NCBI GenBank assembly: GCA_964454545.1 | Contig: CAYVTI010000001.1 | Span: forward strand, 1 to 64,000 | Length of the DNA stretch: 64,000 bases | From: JABCZZ01 sp964454545 | GTDB lineage: Bacteria; Pseudomonadota; Alphaproteobacteria; Rickettsiales; JABCZZ01 | Reading direction: 5' to 3' | Part shown: positions 1-8,627 of the stretch, one piece after another | Position numbering within the stretch: position 1 is the stretch's first letter | Layout of the letters: every line of letters begins with the position of its first letter | Notes under the pieces: generated by a model | Databases searched by the model: none | Told to the model about the DNA's origin: nothing | Seen by the model: the letters and a program-made list of their open reading frames with translations, nothing else | Program-made: the position numbers and the translations under genes

Positions 1-134
1 GCGGCCACGCCCGGCGAATAGGCGAGCGCCAGATCGCGCTGCGTCATCAGCGGCTTGGTCGGCGTGACCTCGATCTTCCCCGGCGGCGTGGTCGCGTGAT
101 AGGCGAGCGCCGCGTCTTTCAGGCTGTCTTCCAT
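1..134 (-). CDS. maeB: NADP-dependent malic enzyme, N-terminal fragment
   Basis: Only the first 44 codons are in the window; the rest lies beyond base 1. Read on the minus strand from ATG at 134-132, the product begins MEDSLKDAALAYH and contains the stretches PPGKIEV, PTKPL and TQRDLALAYSPGVA. These are the hallmark N-terminus of bacterial malic enzymes of the MaeB type, which decarboxylate malate to pyruvate with NAD(P)+ and often carry a C-terminal phosphotransacetylase-like domain (not visible here). No good Shine-Dalgarno lies before the ATG, but conservation starts within a few codons of it and I see no better upstream start. Identification is confident from the motif; cofactor preference is not determinable. 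Confidence 0.85.
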   Translation of the reverse strand, partial: MEDSLKDAALAYHATTPPGKIEVTPTKPLMTQRDLALAYSPGVA

Positions 135-225
135 GGGCCAATAACTACCGTTTGCCTGCGCAAAAAGGGACGCGGCAGGGTAACGCGACGGACCGTCTCA
201 GCTTCGAGAGAGATAATGAGGAAAT

Positions 226-310
226 TGGTGCGGTCGAGAAGACTTGAACTTCCATGGGTTGCCCCACAACGACCTCAACGTTGCGCGTATACCAATTCCG
301 CCACGACCGC
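226..310 (-). tRNA. tRNA-Leu (anticodon GAG)
   Basis: An 85-nt cloverleaf on the minus strand. Acceptor arms are GCGGTCG (310-304) and CGACCGC (236-230). The anticodon stem CAACG/CGTTG encloses loop TTGAGGT with anticodon GAG, which reads CUC/CUU leucine codons. A long variable arm (TGGG/CCCA) marks a class II tRNA, and the T-arm carries the TTCAAGT loop. The discriminator A and the CCA end are encoded (226-229). It lies 91 bp upstream of the malic enzyme start on the same strand. Confidence 0.95.
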
Positions 311-581
311 ATCAGGTAAAAAAATAAATTTAGAGTGTGCCTGTCTAACAAATCGGCGGTTATTTATCAAGCGGAACGTCTAAAAAGAGATATCCAGTTG
401 CATACCAATATTCCAACAACAACCGCAATATCACAATACCATTAATTATCAATATATTATAAATATACGCATCACTTGCATTATATAATATGCCGTTAAC
501 CAATTAGACATAATTAGATGCTAATATGAATTTCATTATCGCTGTGAAGTGAATATATTCGTACATAATATAAGGAGATGC
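311..581. other. AT-rich intergenic region upstream of the histidine kinase
   Basis: About 270 bp, strongly AT-rich, with no convincing coding sequence. It separates tRNA-Leu (minus) from the histidine kinase (plus), so promoters for both probably lie here. The one recognisable element is the motif at 445-462 that is repeated upstream of the tandem methyltransferase gene at 24.9 kb. Confidence 0.5.
445..462. repeat. AT-rich 18-bp motif, copy 1
   Basis: ATTATCAATATATTATAA is identical to 24857-24874. Extending three to five bases leftward keeps all but one base. Both copies sit in AT-rich leaders about 80-135 bp before a plus-strand start codon. It could be a shared regulator site or coincidence in AT-rich DNA. 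Confidence 0.4.
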
Positions 582-2285
582 ATGGTCGATACCGAGAAGA
601 AATCATCCACGCGCATACGTAATATCACGTGCTTCAGCATATTTATCATGCTGGTATTCTCGTGGATCGTCGTTGACCAGGTGTCCAAGTCGGAAAAAAT
701 CGCGCGCGACGAGGCCGTCAGCAACGACACCCGTCTGCTTAACGTCATGTCCCAGCAGATGGAATTGGCCTTCATCGGGGTGGATAATGCCCTGCACCGG
801 GCGGTCGAGCATTATCTCTATACAAGAAAATCCGCAAATCCTGCCGACACTATAGCCAACATGCAAATGCTGGTGAACAGCTCACCGCGCCTGGCGGCCA
901 TGATCATGGTGGACGAGCATGGCATCCCGGTCATGGCGGCGAACAAGAAGCCTTACGGAGACCGGCTGGATTACAGTAAATATTCCTTTGCAAATAACAC
1001 TGTTTTTCAGGAGCTGCGTAACGGCACAGACAAGCGTTATCATATCGGCCGGCTGCACAACGAGAAAAATAACGGCTTCGATTTTATCATCATGGGGCAC
1101 AAAATCGCCAATCCGGACGGGAGTTTCGGAGGAGCGTTCATAGCCGCAATTGATCCATACTTCTTCATAAAGTATTTCAAGACAGTGGAACAGGGAAGCC
1201 GCAGCTATATTGCCCTGCAGATAATCGACTCTGGCGAGATTCTGGTGGACGGCCCCATGCGGGGCTCTTATTACAGTGAATTAAACAGCATGGCGCTGAT
1301 AAGATTCAACCATGCCGGAGAGAAAGATGAGAACATAGTTAATACCTACCAGGTAAATGGCAGTACTAAGATTTATGGGTATGTCAAACTCAAATCCCTT
1401 CCGCTGCTCATCAATATCGTGCTGGACGATGCGGATTACCTCAAAGCCTGGCGCGAAACCCGTCTTAAGGATTACTGCTTCCTGTTTATCTTCATTGTTT
1501 TCGGCTCCCTGCTCTCCTTTTTCGCCGTGGCCATGGCGCGCCAGGTTATCCAAGTGCAGAAATCGGAATCCGCAGCGGTGCTTGCAAGCCAGGCGAAATC
1601 CGAGTTCCTTGCCAATATGAGCCATGAGCTTCGGACGCCGCTCAACGCCATCATCGGCTTCTCCGAAATGATGAATTCCGGTTACTTCGGGCAGCTTAAT
1701 CCAAAGCAGAAGGAACGCATTCACGACATCAACCTGTGTGGCAGCCATCTGCTGAATCTGATTACTGACATCCTTGAATTTTCCAAGGGCGACGCCGGCA
1801 AGCTGGAACTGGTCGAGGAAAAAGTCGTCATGCGCGACATCGTAAGCGAGTCGCTTCGCATCATGAACAAGAAGATCAAAGAAAAGCAGATGAACATCAT
1901 CACCGAGATAGAAGACATAGTGCCGGACATACTGGGAGACAAGCGCAAGATCCGCCAGATACTGCTCAACCTGTTGTCAAACTCAATAAAATTTACTCCC
2001 GACGGCGGGACGATAAAAATCTCCGTTGCGCAGGATGCGGGCAGAAACGTAACCATGACCGTATCCGATACCGGCGTCGGCATTGCGGAAAAGGACATTC
2101 CCATCGCGCTTTCGGTATTTGGTCAGGTGCACCGCAACCAGAGCCACGAGGGCACCGGACTGGGGCTTCCGCTCTGCAAGATGTTCACCGAACTGCATGG
2201 CGGCAGGCTGGCATTCGGCAGCGTGATCGACGAAGGCACCACCGTGCGCATCACCTTCCCGACTTCGAGGAATATGGAGGCTTAA
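582..2285 (+). CDS. Membrane-bound sensor histidine kinase with extracytoplasmic sensor domain
   Basis: A 567-residue sensor kinase. The in-frame ATG at 582 is preceded by TAAGGAG (571-577), so it is preferred over the upstream GTG at 549. A first membrane helix (about residues 16-35) and a second (about 299-319) bracket a roughly 260-residue periplasmic region of Cache/PDC type. HisKA follows, with the H-box FLANMSHELRTPLN and phospho-acceptor His348. The HATPase domain shows the N box (LLNLLSNSIKF), G1 (DTGVGI) and G2 (GTGLGL). No receiver domain is fused and no response regulator lies nearby, so it is an orphan kinase. Family known: autophosphorylation and transfer to an unlinked regulator. 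Ligand and target are unknown. The gene overlaps the convergent DUF3592 gene by 4 nt. Confidence 0.9.
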   Translation: MVDTEKKSSTRIRNITCFSIFIMLVFSWIVVDQVSKSEKIARDEAVSNDTRLLNVMSQQMELAFIGVDNALHRAVEHYLYTRKSANPADTIANMQMLVNSSPRLAAMIMVDEHGIPVMAANKKPYGDRLDYSKYSFANNTVFQELRNGTDKRYHIGRLHNEKNNGFDFIIMGHKIANPDGSFGGAFIAAIDPYFFIKYFKTVEQGSRSYIALQIIDSGEILVDGPMRGSYYSELNSMALIRFNHAGEKDENIVNTYQVNGSTKIYGYVKLKSLPLLINIVLDDADYLKAWRETRLKDYCFLFIFIVFGSLLSFFAVAMARQVIQVQKSESAAVLASQAKSEFLANMSHELRTPLNAIIGFSEMMNSGYFGQLNPKQKERIHDINLCGSHLLNLITDILEFSKGDAGKLELVEEKVVMRDIVSESLRIMNKKIKEKQMNIITEIEDIVPDILGDKRKIRQILLNLLSNSIKFTPDGGTIKISVAQDAGRNVTMTVSDTGVGIAEKDIPIALSVFGQVHRNQSHEGTGLGLPLCKMFTELHGGRLAFGSVIDEGTTVRITFPTSRNMEA

Positions 2286-2722
2286 GGTCTATTTCTTTTC
2301 ATCGCCCCAACAAGAAATGCAACTCCCAACACTCCAAAAAAGCAGGATACATTCCTTATTGACGTGGCAGAAGAAATATCAATGTTCCGAGGCATATACT
2401 GACTGGTTTGCGGATTACCTCGATTATATTTAATCGTAATTATTCCACCCTTGCGGGGGACAAATGGCCAAGAATTATCTACAATAGTATGTCCGGTATA
2501 ACTAATGCCGCCAACCGTATATTCATATTCAATCGCATTTGGTACTACAACAGTCTGCGCACTGCGCCTCGGATAAGCATAGCTATCTATTGCTGTAACT
2601 GTTGCTTGGGCACTTGCGCTCTTCGTCTCATATGCACTTTTTTGTATTTCGGAATAGTAAATGTAGCAGCCGGACAAGGCTATGAAGATAAGAAAGAATC
2701 CGGTCACATAACGCCCATTCAT
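2282..2722 (-). CDS. DUF3592 family membrane protein
   Basis: 146 residues with a hydrophobic N-terminal helix (about 5-24) and a C-terminal helix (about 122-140). They enclose a soluble domain with YEYTVGGISYTGHTI and the Y-x-R-x-NP signature (IKYNRGNPQTS) typical of DUF3592 proteins. AAGGA lies 8 nt before the ATG. It starts 4 nt after the stop of the three-P-loop gene upstream, so the two are probably co-transcribed. The family has no established function; the topology suggests an extracytoplasmic beta-rich domain held between two membrane anchors. Confidence 0.75.
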   Translation of the reverse strand: MNGRYVTGFFLIFIALSGCYIYYSEIQKSAYETKSASAQATVTAIDSYAYPRRSAQTVVVPNAIEYEYTVGGISYTGHTIVDNSWPFVPRKGGIITIKYNRGNPQTSQYMPRNIDISSATSIRNVSCFFGVLGVAFLVGAMKRNRP

Positions 2723-2726
2723 ACAA

Positions 2727-4685
2727 TCAATCCTTATCTGGAAGCCTGTTTATTGCTGTTGGCCAATAAATTGGCATTAAACCACAACGGATCGTTTTTA
2801 GGCAGCGTTCCCGGAACAAAGTTATACGATCAGTGCCGTTGACAATCCTGTCGCTGATGGGAAGCTGGCTGGGATTCACGGACTCTATGAAATTAAATCC
2901 CTCATCCGCAGCAGGAGGGGTTAAGTTGGCAAGCATGCTACGCAAATCCATAGCCCGCGCTCCCTTGCCATAATTTCCGCGTGTCCTTTCCTCTTGCCAG
3001 CGTTTCTTTATTTCTTCTTCCGGCGTATTCATGAAAACCGCCTTCTTGATATAATTGCGCTCGGGCGGAACCAGCTTCAATATTTCTGCGCGCTCTTTAC
3101 GTCCTGCATTGGCCTGATCAATGATGATATCTCTTCCCTCTGCCAGCGCCTCTCTCAGTTTCGCCCGCGCGCGCGTCTGCGCCTCTTCCTGATATTGGGC
3201 CGCAACATCCGTCATGAGGACGCGTCCCCTTTCATCAGTAATACCAAGCTCCACGCCAATCTTGTATAACTCATGATCATCGGAGATCACCACATAACTT
3301 CTCCCCGAATGCAGGAGCTTGTGCCAGGACGTCCAGGTGGTTTTACCGCTGTAAGGAGCGCCTGCCATGATAATAATTTCAGGGTTGCGTTCAGGTTTGT
3401 AGTTCACGTCATCCAGCAGGCGCGGATCATATAATTGCGGATTATTGGCTGGAAATTTTCCAGGAGTAAAAAAATCTTTCTCAGAACTGGGAAGAATAAG
3501 ACCTGCATTAGCTCTTTCGTCCGGAGGAACGATAGCAATCTTATCGAATCCCTCTTCGTAATTTACCGGTTCAAATCTCCGGATGCGGTCTGCTATAGGG
3601 CCATAAGGAACAGCTTTGGGAGAAGTCTTCAGGCGTTCGCGTATCATTTCCACAGGCGTTTTCATGATGACAGCCGTCTTTTCATAGTTCTGCGGTATCA
3701 GCTTCAATACCTGGGCGCGTTCCGCCTCCGTAGTGAAGGTACGGGATAAGATGATATTTTTTCCTTCTGCAATCGCCTGTTTCATTTCCTTATAGGCAGA
3801 CGCTATGGCTTCTTCATAAAACAGCGGATTGGATATAACATCTACATAAAGGACTCGTCCCTCTTTATCCACCAGTCCTTCCCTGCAGCCAATTTCATAG
3901 AGTTTCCTATCGGAGGAAATAAGAGTCCAGTTTCCTCCCGGACGATCCTTTATGTATTTGATCGCATAGGTGTCTTTGCCACTGCCTGGCGGCCCTACCA
4001 TGATCATAATCTTGTGACCAGCTTCCTTATGCGCCACAAATCCAAGATTATTCTCAGAATATTTTCCAATATGATCCAGAAATTTCTCAAGGGTACTTTG
4101 GTTCCTGAGTCCCAGGAAATGATTATAATCTATGCCAAAGTCCTTCCTGAATCCACCCGGCGAAATCATATACTGCCAGTTGTCAGCACCATAATAGGTT
4201 TGCATGATCTCTTTGGAAATAGCACCCCGCCCCAATCGCTCTGCCCGTTTATTAATGCGCTGCACACTGGTATTCACATCCGTCTCAAGAAATATCACGT
4301 GGCTGTCTTTATAGAAATCAGGAGAGAATTTTTCAAACAGGGCTTTGTAATTATCCCTTGCAAGCTCAACAATAATTAATGCATCTTTGTCTTTTTTTGT
4401 CACCTCATCCGCCTGTTTCTGAAGTTCCTTCAGAACATCGTCAAGCACAGAAAAATCCCTTACGGTAAAGCCTTGCTCAGGTCTATCTGGATTGGCAGGA
4501 GAGAATTTACGCTGTTTCTCAGGAACATTTTTCTCTATCTCATCCGTATACATGCGATAGAGCATTGGATAATCGTTGATGTAGGTATAGGCAACGCCTT
4601 TGTTTCTCGCTATATCTTCTATACGCAAAGAAGCTTCGGTCTTTCCGCTTCCCGGGCGCCCTATGATGAATACCTTCGTGGCCAT
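2727..4685 (-). CDS. Protein with three P-loop NTPase/kinase domains (AAA_33 / zeta-toxin-like)
   Basis: 652 residues with three Walker A motifs: GRPGSGKT (9-16), GPPGSGKD (231-238) and GAPYSGKT (442-449). Each opens a domain of roughly 200 residues. Domains 2 and 3 are clearly duplicated: both continue with an ISSDRKLYEIG/ISDDHELYKIG segment, then GRVLYVDV/GRVLMTDV, then a lid of the form ERAQVLKLIP/ERAEILKLVP. Domain 1 is more diverged but has a comparable lid region (VQRINKRAERLGRG). The fold class contains polynucleotide kinases, adenylylsulfate-kinase-like enzymes and zeta toxins. There is no signal peptide or membrane helix, so it is cytoplasmic. AAGGA precedes the ATG at 5 nt. The substrate is unknown. 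A small-molecule or nucleic-acid kinase and a toxin-like effector are both possible. No antitoxin-like gene is adjacent. Confidence 0.7.
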   Translation of the reverse strand: MATKVFIIGRPGSGKTEASLRIEDIARNKGVAYTYINDYPMLYRMYTDEIEKNVPEKQRKFSPANPDRPEQGFTVRDFSVLDDVLKELQKQADEVTKKDKDALIIVELARDNYKALFEKFSPDFYKDSHVIFLETDVNTSVQRINKRAERLGRGAISKEIMQTYYGADNWQYMISPGGFRKDFGIDYNHFLGLRNQSTLEKFLDHIGKYSENNLGFVAHKEAGHKIMIMVGPPGSGKDTYAIKYIKDRPGGNWTLISSDRKLYEIGCREGLVDKEGRVLYVDVISNPLFYEEAIASAYKEMKQAIAEGKNIILSRTFTTEAERAQVLKLIPQNYEKTAVIMKTPVEMIRERLKTSPKAVPYGPIADRIRRFEPVNYEEGFDKIAIVPPDERANAGLILPSSEKDFFTPGKFPANNPQLYDPRLLDDVNYKPERNPEIIIMAGAPYSGKTTWTSWHKLLHSGRSYVVISDDHELYKIGVELGITDERGRVLMTDVAAQYQEEAQTRARAKLREALAEGRDIIIDQANAGRKERAEILKLVPPERNYIKKAVFMNTPEEEIKKRWQEERTRGNYGKGARAMDLRSMLANLTPPAADEGFNFIESVNPSQLPISDRIVNGTDRITLFRERCLKTIRCGLMPIYWPTAINRLPDKD

Positions 4686-4789
4686 TCACATCCTTACTTT
4701 TACGCAAGGATTTTACTCTAATTTTCTCGTTCCTTCAACAAGCATGATTAAGACATCGCCACATGTCAAATATAATATAACAATATTAT

Positions 4790-4930
4790 TTAATGGCTTA
4801 GATCAAGCTTCCTCGCCTCTTCCACCAGCATGATGGGTATGCCATCACGTATCGGGTAGGCGAGTTTCGCCTTGTCGCTGATAAGCTCGTTATTTTCCTT
4901 ATCATAACGCAGCGTGCTTTTGGTCAGCGG
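4790..4930 (-). CDS. Trm112 family protein (UPF0434), C-terminal part
   Basis: The last 46 codons of a Trm112-like small protein, running into the N gap at its 5' side. Visible motifs are PLTKSTLRYD, then ELISDKAKLAYPIRDGIPIML and VEEAR, the diagnostic second half of bacterial YcaR/Trm112 proteins. The missing N-terminus would carry the first residues and one zinc-ligand region. The eukaryotic and archaeal relatives activate methyltransferases; the bacterial role is not settled. Bridging the gap in frame makes a false fusion with the thioredoxin upstream. Confidence 0.85.
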   Translation of the reverse strand, partial: PLTKSTLRYDKENNELISDKAKLAYPIRDGIPIMLVEEARKLDLSH

Positions 4931-5030
4931 NNNNNNNNNNNNNNNNNNNNNNNNNNNNNNNNNNNNNNNNNNNNNNNNNNNNNNNNNNNNNNNNNNNNNN
5001 NNNNNNNNNNNNNNNNNNNNNNNNNNNNNN
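4931..5030. other. Assembly gap (100 N)
   Basis: Exactly 100 N, the usual placeholder for unknown length. It lies between the C-terminal part of cnoX and the N-terminal part of the Trm112 gene. In many alphaproteobacteria a gene for a LON substrate-binding-domain protein sits between these two, so a whole gene may be hidden here (inference). Confidence 0.9.
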
Positions 5031-5530
5031 TTATCTTTATCCTGCGCCGTAACCGCCTTGTAATACTGCAATGCCTGCGCAGCATCGCCTGAATCAAGCA
5101 ATTCTTTCGCTTTCGCCAGTATAGCCTTGATGTCCTCTTCCTCAGGCGAAGCCGCCATGAACTGGGAAAGCAGCTGCTTCAGCTGGCTTTCCTGCATGGC
5201 ACCCGAGAACCCATCCAGCGGCTGGCCATTGACGAAGATATATACCATCGGCACAGACTGTATGCGAAACTGCTGCGCGAGCGGCTGATTTTTGTCGACA
5301 TCCACACGGGCAAGCTTCAGCCGCCCCTTCGCTTCGTTCACCACCTTCTCAAGTAGCGGCCCGAACTGCTTGCACGGCCCGCACCACGATGCGGTGAAAT
5401 AGACCAGCACAGGCACCTGCAGCGATGCCTGCACCACCTCATGCATGAAGTTCTGCATGGTTACTTCCACAACATTCTGCGTAGTGTCCACATCATCATG
5501 CGCTTTCAGCTTATCCTGCATCAGTTCCAT
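5031..5530 (-). CDS. cnoX: Thioredoxin-like chaperedoxin CnoX (YbbN), 3' end lost in gap
   Basis: About 166 visible residues. A thioredoxin fold begins near residue 20 with the redox motif TASWCGPCKQF and the cis-proline region IQSVPMVYIFVNG. A helical TPR-like segment follows (AKAKELLDSGDAAQALQYY) before the sequence runs into the gap. This domain order, thioredoxin then TPR, is that of YbbN/CnoX, a holdase that protects and hands over oxidation-sensitive proteins. Unlike the E. coli protein it keeps a full CxxC, as reported for some alphaproteobacterial homologues. AGAGGA precedes the ATG, which lies 9 nt after the parC stop, so the two are likely in one operon. Confidence 0.85.
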
Positions 5531-5539
5531 AACATCCTC

Positions 5540-7768
5540 TTACTCAAATTTATTCGATCGCGGAAACCCTGTCGGCGGCAGGCGTCCGGCAGTGCCGCGG
5601 TGGCCGAGCCACGGCCTCACATCCGGCTCCACGCGCATGCGTTCACCAGATTTCCATGACAATCCTTCCTTAAGCCTGAACACTTTCGCATCCGCCAGAT
5701 CGCTGCCTTTATATTTCTGCAGCGCCACGCCCTGCCCGCGCCGCATTTCCGGAACCTCCGTCAGCGGGAACACCAGCAGCTTGCGGTTGTCGCCAATCAC
5801 CGCGACATGATCGCCTTCCGCAATCTTCATGAGCAGCGCCTGTGCCTTGTCGGTCACATTGAGCACCTGCCTGCCATTCTTCGTGCTGGCTACCACTTCA
5901 CTGGAATCCACGATAAATCCTCTTCCCGCGGTGGAAGCAACCAAGAACTTCTCACCCGGCTTGAACACCTTCATCCCGATAATATCGTGCTCGTTAGGCA
6001 GGTCTATGAACAGGCGTACCGGATCGCCGTGCCCCTTGCCACGCGCTATCTTGTCACAGGGAATTGTAAAAAATCTACCATCCGTGGCAAATAACAGAAG
6101 CTTGTCGGTCGTCTGGGCGAAAAGCGAAAATCTTTCCTCATCGCCCTCCTTGTATTTAATATCGCTGACATTCGCTTCATGTCCCTTGATTGCCCTTATC
6201 CACCCCATCTTGGAGCAAAGCACCGTAATCGGCTCTTTTTCGACAAACGCTTCGATGTCAATATCCGGCGAGGCAGGGGCATCCGAGAAATCCGTGCGGC
6301 GCTTGCCGAGCGCGCCGCCGCCAAAGGCTTTCTTGGTTTCCTTAATCTCCTGGATAATGACCTCACGGCGATGTTCATCCGATTTGAGGATTTTCCTCAG
6401 TTCTTTTTGTTCTTTGAGCAGATCCTCGTTTTCGCGTTTAATCTCAATTTCATCAAGCTTGCGCAAGGATCGCAGGCGCATGTTGAGGATGGCTTCCGCC
6501 TGTACATCCGTCAAATCCCATTTCTTCATCATCTTGGGCTTGGGATCGTCCTCGTTGCGGATAAGCTTAATCACGGCGTCAAGGTTGAGATAAGCGATCA
6601 GCAAGCCGCCAAGCACTTCAAGCCGGTGAGCGATTTTATCGAGACGGAACTTCGTGCGCCTTACCACCACTTCATCGCGGTGAGTAAGGAAGGCGGAAAG
6701 CACTTCGCGCAGGTTCATCACCTGCGGCATGCTACCAGCCGCCAGCACGTTCATGTTCATATTAAAACGGGTTTCAATATCCGTCACCTTAAAGAGCGAC
6801 TCCATCAGAAGCGCCGGATCGATCTGGCGGTTCCGGGGTTCCAGCACGATGCGCATTTCTTCTGCCGACTCGTCGCGTATATTGCCAAGCAACGGTAATT
6901 TCTTATTGCGGAAGAGCTCGGCAATCTTCTCGATCAGCTTTGATTTCTGCACCTGGTAAGGAATCTCAGTTACCACAATCTGATAGAGGCCGTGGCTCAG
7001 CTCTTCCTTTTCCCATTTCGCGCGCACGCGGAAACTGCCGCGCCCGGTTTCGTAGGCTTGCACAATATTCTGATGCGGCTCGATGATAGTGCCCCCGGTC
7101 GGGAAGTCCGGCCCGTGGATGAAACCTACAAGTTTTGCGATGGAACAGTTCGGATGCTGGATAAGATAGACCAGCGCATCACATAATTCCCCGACATTGT
7201 GCGGCGGGATGGAAGTCGCCATGCCGACCGCGATACCCTCGGAACCGTTGGCCAGCAGGTTGGGGAAGCTCGCAGGCAGCACCAGCGGCTCCTGATCCTC
7301 GCCGTCATAAGTCGGGCGGAAGTCCACCGTGTTTTCATCGATGCCGTCCATCAGCGCGAGCGATACCGCGGTGAGGCGCGCTTCCGTATAACGCATGGCT
7401 GCCGCATTGTCGCCGTCAATACTGCCGAAGTTGCCCTGCCCTTCCACCAGCGGATAGCGGACGGCAAAGGACTGGGCAAGGCGCACGAGCGTGTCATACA
7501 CCGCCGTATCGCCGTGCGGATGGTATTTACCGATGACGTCGCCCACCACGCGCGCGCATTTCTTGAACCCTGATTTCGGATCAAGCTTCAACTGAAGCAT
7601 GGCGTAAAGCAGGCGGCGGTGCACAGGCTTCAGCCCGTCGCGCACGTCCGGCAGCGACCGCGACATGATCGTGGACAGCGCATAGGCAAGATACCGCTCC
7701 GAAAGCGCGTCCTTGAAGGATACGTCCGTGATGATGGGCGTGTTGTCTGATTTCTTTATATTGCTCAT
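5540..7768 (-). CDS. parC: DNA topoisomerase IV subunit A
   Basis: 742 residues, typical of alphaproteobacterial ParC. The winged-helix DNA-binding domain contains SLPDVRDGLKPVHRR, HPHGDTAVYD (the region where quinolone resistance changes occur in homologues, here Thr88 and Asp92) and the catalytic tyrosine Tyr127 in RYTEARL. The tower and coiled-coil region (about 340-490) precedes a short C-terminal beta-pinwheel, which favours ParC over the longer GyrA with its GyrA box. With ParE it decatenates daughter chromosomes. The partner parE is not in the window. It heads a likely operon with cnoX. Confidence 0.93.
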   Translation of the reverse strand: MSNIKKSDNTPIITDVSFKDALSERYLAYALSTIMSRSLPDVRDGLKPVHRRLLYAMLQLKLDPKSGFKKCARVVGDVIGKYHPHGDTAVYDTLVRLAQSFAVRYPLVEGQGNFGSIDGDNAAAMRYTEARLTAVSLALMDGIDENTVDFRPTYDGEDQEPLVLPASFPNLLANGSEGIAVGMATSIPPHNVGELCDALVYLIQHPNCSIAKLVGFIHGPDFPTGGTIIEPHQNIVQAYETGRGSFRVRAKWEKEELSHGLYQIVVTEIPYQVQKSKLIEKIAELFRNKKLPLLGNIRDESAEEMRIVLEPRNRQIDPALLMESLFKVTDIETRFNMNMNVLAAGSMPQVMNLREVLSAFLTHRDEVVVRRTKFRLDKIAHRLEVLGGLLIAYLNLDAVIKLIRNEDDPKPKMMKKWDLTDVQAEAILNMRLRSLRKLDEIEIKRENEDLLKEQKELRKILKSDEHRREVIIQEIKETKKAFGGGALGKRRTDFSDAPASPDIDIEAFVEKEPITVLCSKMGWIRAIKGHEANVSDIKYKEGDEERFSLFAQTTDKLLLFATDGRFFTIPCDKIARGKGHGDPVRLFIDLPNEHDIIGMKVFKPGEKFLVASTAGRGFIVDSSEVVASTKNGRQVLNVTDKAQALLMKIAEGDHVAVIGDNRKLLVFPLTEVPEMRRGQGVALQKYKGSDLADAKVFRLKEGLSWKSGERMRVEPDVRPWLGHRGTAGRLPPTGFPRSNKFE

Positions 7769-7826
7769 AAGACCGATGCTTTATATAACAGGCAAATCCG
7801 GTAAATCAATAAGGAGACAATGATTT

Positions 7827-8621
7827 ATGCGTATTTTATGCTTGTTTTTTGCTATTTTCTGCCTGTTTACAGCCAATTCAGCCTTAGCAGGCACCGTTAT
7901 GATGGAAGGTATGACATGGCAGGAGATTACCGCAGCCATCAAAGCGGGCGATACTACCGTTATCGTGCCAACGGGCGGAACAGAACAGAACGGCCCGCAT
8001 ATCGTACTGGGAAAGCATAATTTTATCCTGCAGAGAACCGCGCCGGAAATAGCGAGAAGGCTTGGACATACCCTGGTAGCTCCGATTATGGCCTATGTCC
8101 CGGAAGGCGACATCCACCCACCCACCGGGCATATGCGTTTTCCGGGAACGTTGTCGCTGAAGCCAGATACCTTCGCCGCCGTGCTGGAAGACACGGCAAG
8201 AAGCCTTAAGGAACATGGTTTCAAACTCATCTGCTTCGTCGGCGAGCACGGCGCAAGCCAGCCCGTGCAGGCAAAAGTCGCCGCGAAGCTCTCCGCCGAA
8301 TGGAAGATGGAAGGCGTGAAAGTCGTTCATATAAGCGATTATTACGACAGCCATAACGGCCAGGTGGAATGGATAAAAACGGAAGCTCCAAAGGAAGAAA
8401 ATATCGAGGCGCATGGCGGCCTTGCTGATACTTCCGAAATGCTCGCCGCTCATCCTGAAGGCGTGCGCAGCAGCCTGCGCGGCGCTTTTACGCCGGAAGA
8501 TTTTAACAAATTCGGCGCCGACGGCTCCTCCGTCAACGCAAGCGCCGCTTACGGCAAGAAATTTCTTGAATTGAAAATAGACGCCGCAGTGAAACAAATA
8601 AATAAAGAACGCGGACAGTAA
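7827..8621 (+). CDS. Creatininase family protein, secreted
   Basis: 264 residues. An N-terminal signal peptide (RILCLFFAIFCLFTANSALAG) is followed by a creatininase-type amidohydrolase domain: VIVPTGGTEQNGPH (metal-ligand Glu and His), LVAPIMAYVPEGD, MRFPGTLSL and FVGEHGASQ. AAGGAG at 7811-7816 gives proper spacing to the ATG at 7827; the ATG at 7820 is out of frame. The family includes creatinine amidohydrolase and enzymes of mycofactocin or riboflavin-like pathways, so the substrate cannot be assigned. An exported location is unusual for the family. It lies 6 nt upstream of trmFO, so the two may be co-transcribed. Confidence 0.8.
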   Translation: MRILCLFFAIFCLFTANSALAGTVMMEGMTWQEITAAIKAGDTTVIVPTGGTEQNGPHIVLGKHNFILQRTAPEIARRLGHTLVAPIMAYVPEGDIHPPTGHMRFPGTLSLKPDTFAAVLEDTARSLKEHGFKLICFVGEHGASQPVQAKVAAKLSAEWKMEGVKVVHISDYYDSHNGQVEWIKTEAPKEENIEAHGGLADTSEMLAAHPEGVRSSLRGAFTPEDFNKFGADGSSVNASAAYGKKFLELKIDAAVKQINKERGQ

Positions 8622-8627
8622 ATAACC

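Noticed and set aside
549..581. GTG start at 549 for the histidine kinase
   Set aside because: No ribosome site, whereas the in-frame ATG at 582 follows TAAGGAG.
2727..4685. Toxin-antitoxin system based on zeta-toxin-like domains
   Set aside because: No small antitoxin gene is adjacent, and three domains in one chain do not fit known zeta toxins; left as an open kinase-like protein.
4790..5530. One 246-residue protein with thioredoxin and Trm112 parts
   Set aside because: It exists only by reading through 100 N. The two ends belong to different, well-known small proteins.
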